This document shows, one piece after another, positions 62,701 through 64,000 of a DNA stretch of 64,000 bases (position 1 is its first letter; each line of letters starts with the position of its first letter). The DNA is from Cerrena zonata (Eukaryota > Basidiomycota > Agaricomycetes > Polyporales > Cerrenaceae): contig JASBNA010000019.1 of the NCBI GenBank assembly GCA_038087015.1, positions 1-64,000 of the forward strand, written 5' to 3'. The notes below the pieces were generated by a model. It was given only the letters and a program-made list of their open reading frames with translations, was not told the DNA's origin and searched no databases. A program made the position numbers and the translations under genes.

Positions 62701-64000
62701 GACCAAGGCTTTCCATTACTACGCTTCTCATCTATGAGATAGTCACGAAAGGATGCATGAAGTGGTCGAATAGGCTCTCCCGGTGTATAATCGAGGAGGC
62801 ACTGGAGTCGAGTGAGGATGAGGCAACAAGGATTCTCGTCTGTCAGTCCAAGTAAGTGATCAATGGTTTGGTTATTCAGTCGTTTACGGCTGAAAAGGAC
62901 AGCGGTCATGACTGATCTGAAATGTTCCCATGACTCCATGTCATCGTGCTTCCATGTACAAGCATCCTTTAGCACAGCTGCATACAATGGATCCAGACCC
63001 TTGATAAGATCACCTCCGAAACTAGAAAGGAGCCTGTCTAGTCGCATCACAGGGCTAGCAGCTTCTCTGACTAAACTGCACATAGTTGACACCCAGATGA
63101 AAAGTCCTTCCGAGTATTCAACAAGTTTTTCGACCTGGCTCTTTGGGGGCCAGTCGAGAGATAGATGATTCAGATCCCGTGTTTTCTTCATCTCCCTCCA
63201 GATGTATGCCTGGATGTCCGATTTAGCCAAGTCTTCCCCTACAGTCAATTCATACGACCTAATAGACTCGGGTTTCCCAGAAAACTGCCCTTCAATGTCC
63301 CGCTCCCGGCGACTAGTGATAAGAAAGCGAAAGACGGAGGGGAGCTTAGGGAGTTTCTCCGCTAGTAGTTCAAGCACGAGTGCCCTCGCGCTTTGACCTC
63401 CGCATTCATCCAGGGCATCCAGTACAATCACGATGGGTCCGGTTAGTTTATCAGCGGCTTCTTGGAGTGGTTTCTTCAAAAGTGTTTCAAACTGGGTCGC
63501 AAGTGACTCATCGGCAATACCACGGTTGGCTTTTATGGATGCACATACTGCCTTGCATATGTTGGAATCGAATTCGGCCAGTTTATAAGCAAGCGTGCGC
63601 ACAATCGCGGAAGGGTCGCTTTTGGACCTCTCGAAGAACAAGTAGGCACCTCGACGGCGTATCTTGCGAAAGTGCTCGGCAATGGTAGTCGCAATGGTAC
63701 TTTTCCCTGATCCGGCTACCCCATGCAACCAGAGAATGTTCTGTTGTTGATCCCCTTCGGACTTTAGAGCCCATTCAGTAATCTCGTCAAGAATGACGGT
63801 TCGTGTACCGGGCAGGCACAAACTGCGCTCAGAGTTGGCAAGGTTCATTGGAGAAGGTTTGAGCGATTTCATATGGTCCGATTCAACTGCAATTAAATAT
63901 CGTGTTAAGTACATGCTCAACAAAAAGGGACAATTGCTTACGAAGTGCAGAAACGTCCTCCGATATCTTGAAAGTAACTAGAGTACTGTGTAGAAGAGCG
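60771..64000 (-). CDS. NLR-like protein 2: NACHT - WD40, N-terminus beyond the window
   Basis: Paralogue of NLR 1 on the same strand, cut by the window end. Stop at 60771-60773. The visible 5' part (64000-63950) is the exon that precedes the NACHT region (TFKISEDVSAL). The NACHT exon (63890-62340) has SLKPSPMNLA, Walker A LWLHGVAGSGKSTIATT (about 63735-63695), Walker B IVIVLDALDECGG (about 63435-63400), sensor FLITSRRERDI and LHASFRDYLIDEK. After a short intron the WD40 part (62231-60771) runs SHLGFSPDGKMLISCFGDG and further repeats, ending GLYWLGCKHSIGPELKTRLD and FVHGERWTECY. No stop or frameshift is seen in spite of the CpG-depleted base composition of the 3' two-thirds. Role as for NLR 1: probable non-self recognition and cell-death switch; ligand unknown. 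Confidence 0.85.

Overview
The window looks like nuclear DNA of a mushroom-forming basidiomycete (Agaricomycetes). Coding sequences are split by many short introns of about 45-70 bases with GT..AG borders. Housekeeping genes are of fungal type: phosphoglucomutase, RFC3, ubiquitin-S27a fusion, BCS1-like AAA ATPase, MFS transporter. Between them lie families typical of accessory regions in mushrooms: F-box/LRR proteins, NACHT-WD40 (NLR-like) receptors, Spt5-like KOW proteins, a TET/JBP-like dioxygenase and P-loop NTPase relics. This assignment comes from gene content and architecture only; no database search was possible.

Layout. 1-3.1 kb: a degenerate Spt5-like gene and a 424-bp inverted-repeat (foldback) element with nearby hairpins. 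3.8-14.6 kb: an accessory block with a multi-exon TET/JBP-like 2-oxoglutarate/Fe(II) oxygenase gene carrying a long unknown C-terminal half, followed by three or four lineage-specific genes and a pair of 98-base repeated exon relics. 15.7-25.4 kb: a mostly ordinary housekeeping stretch (MFS anion:cation symporter, SnoaL/NTF2-like protein, BCS1-like AAA protein, phosphoglucomutase). 25.7-35.9 kb: an array of F-box/LRR paralogues, one broken by a mariner-type MITE and one a decayed fragment, mixed with two degenerate genes. 36.2-50.1 kb: RFC3, ubiquitin-S27a, another F-box paralogue, a glycine-rich-domain (DUF1399-like) protein, a twin CxxC..H..C protein and an EEF1AKMT4-like methyltransferase. 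50.1-64 kb: two C2/NACHT/WD40 NLR-like genes on the minus strand (the second runs off the window), with a fifth F-box copy, duplicated segments and a kinase-like fragment between them.

Most notable signals. (1) The TET/JBP-like gene, a candidate 5-methylcytosine oxidase with an undescribed partner region. (2) A roughly 2.5-kb CpG-depleted tract (60.24-62.70 kb) that covers the WD40 half and 3' flank of the second NLR gene and stops abruptly inside the gene, while the reading frame stays open. That is what deamination of methylated CpG would leave. Together these suggest that cytosine methylation and its possible erasure act on accessory loci in this genome (inference). (3) A TA-flanked 256-bp MITE in an F-box gene whose frame would be open without it. 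(4) Copied fragments, including the 3' end of the twin-CxxC gene, placed next to the distal F-box copy.
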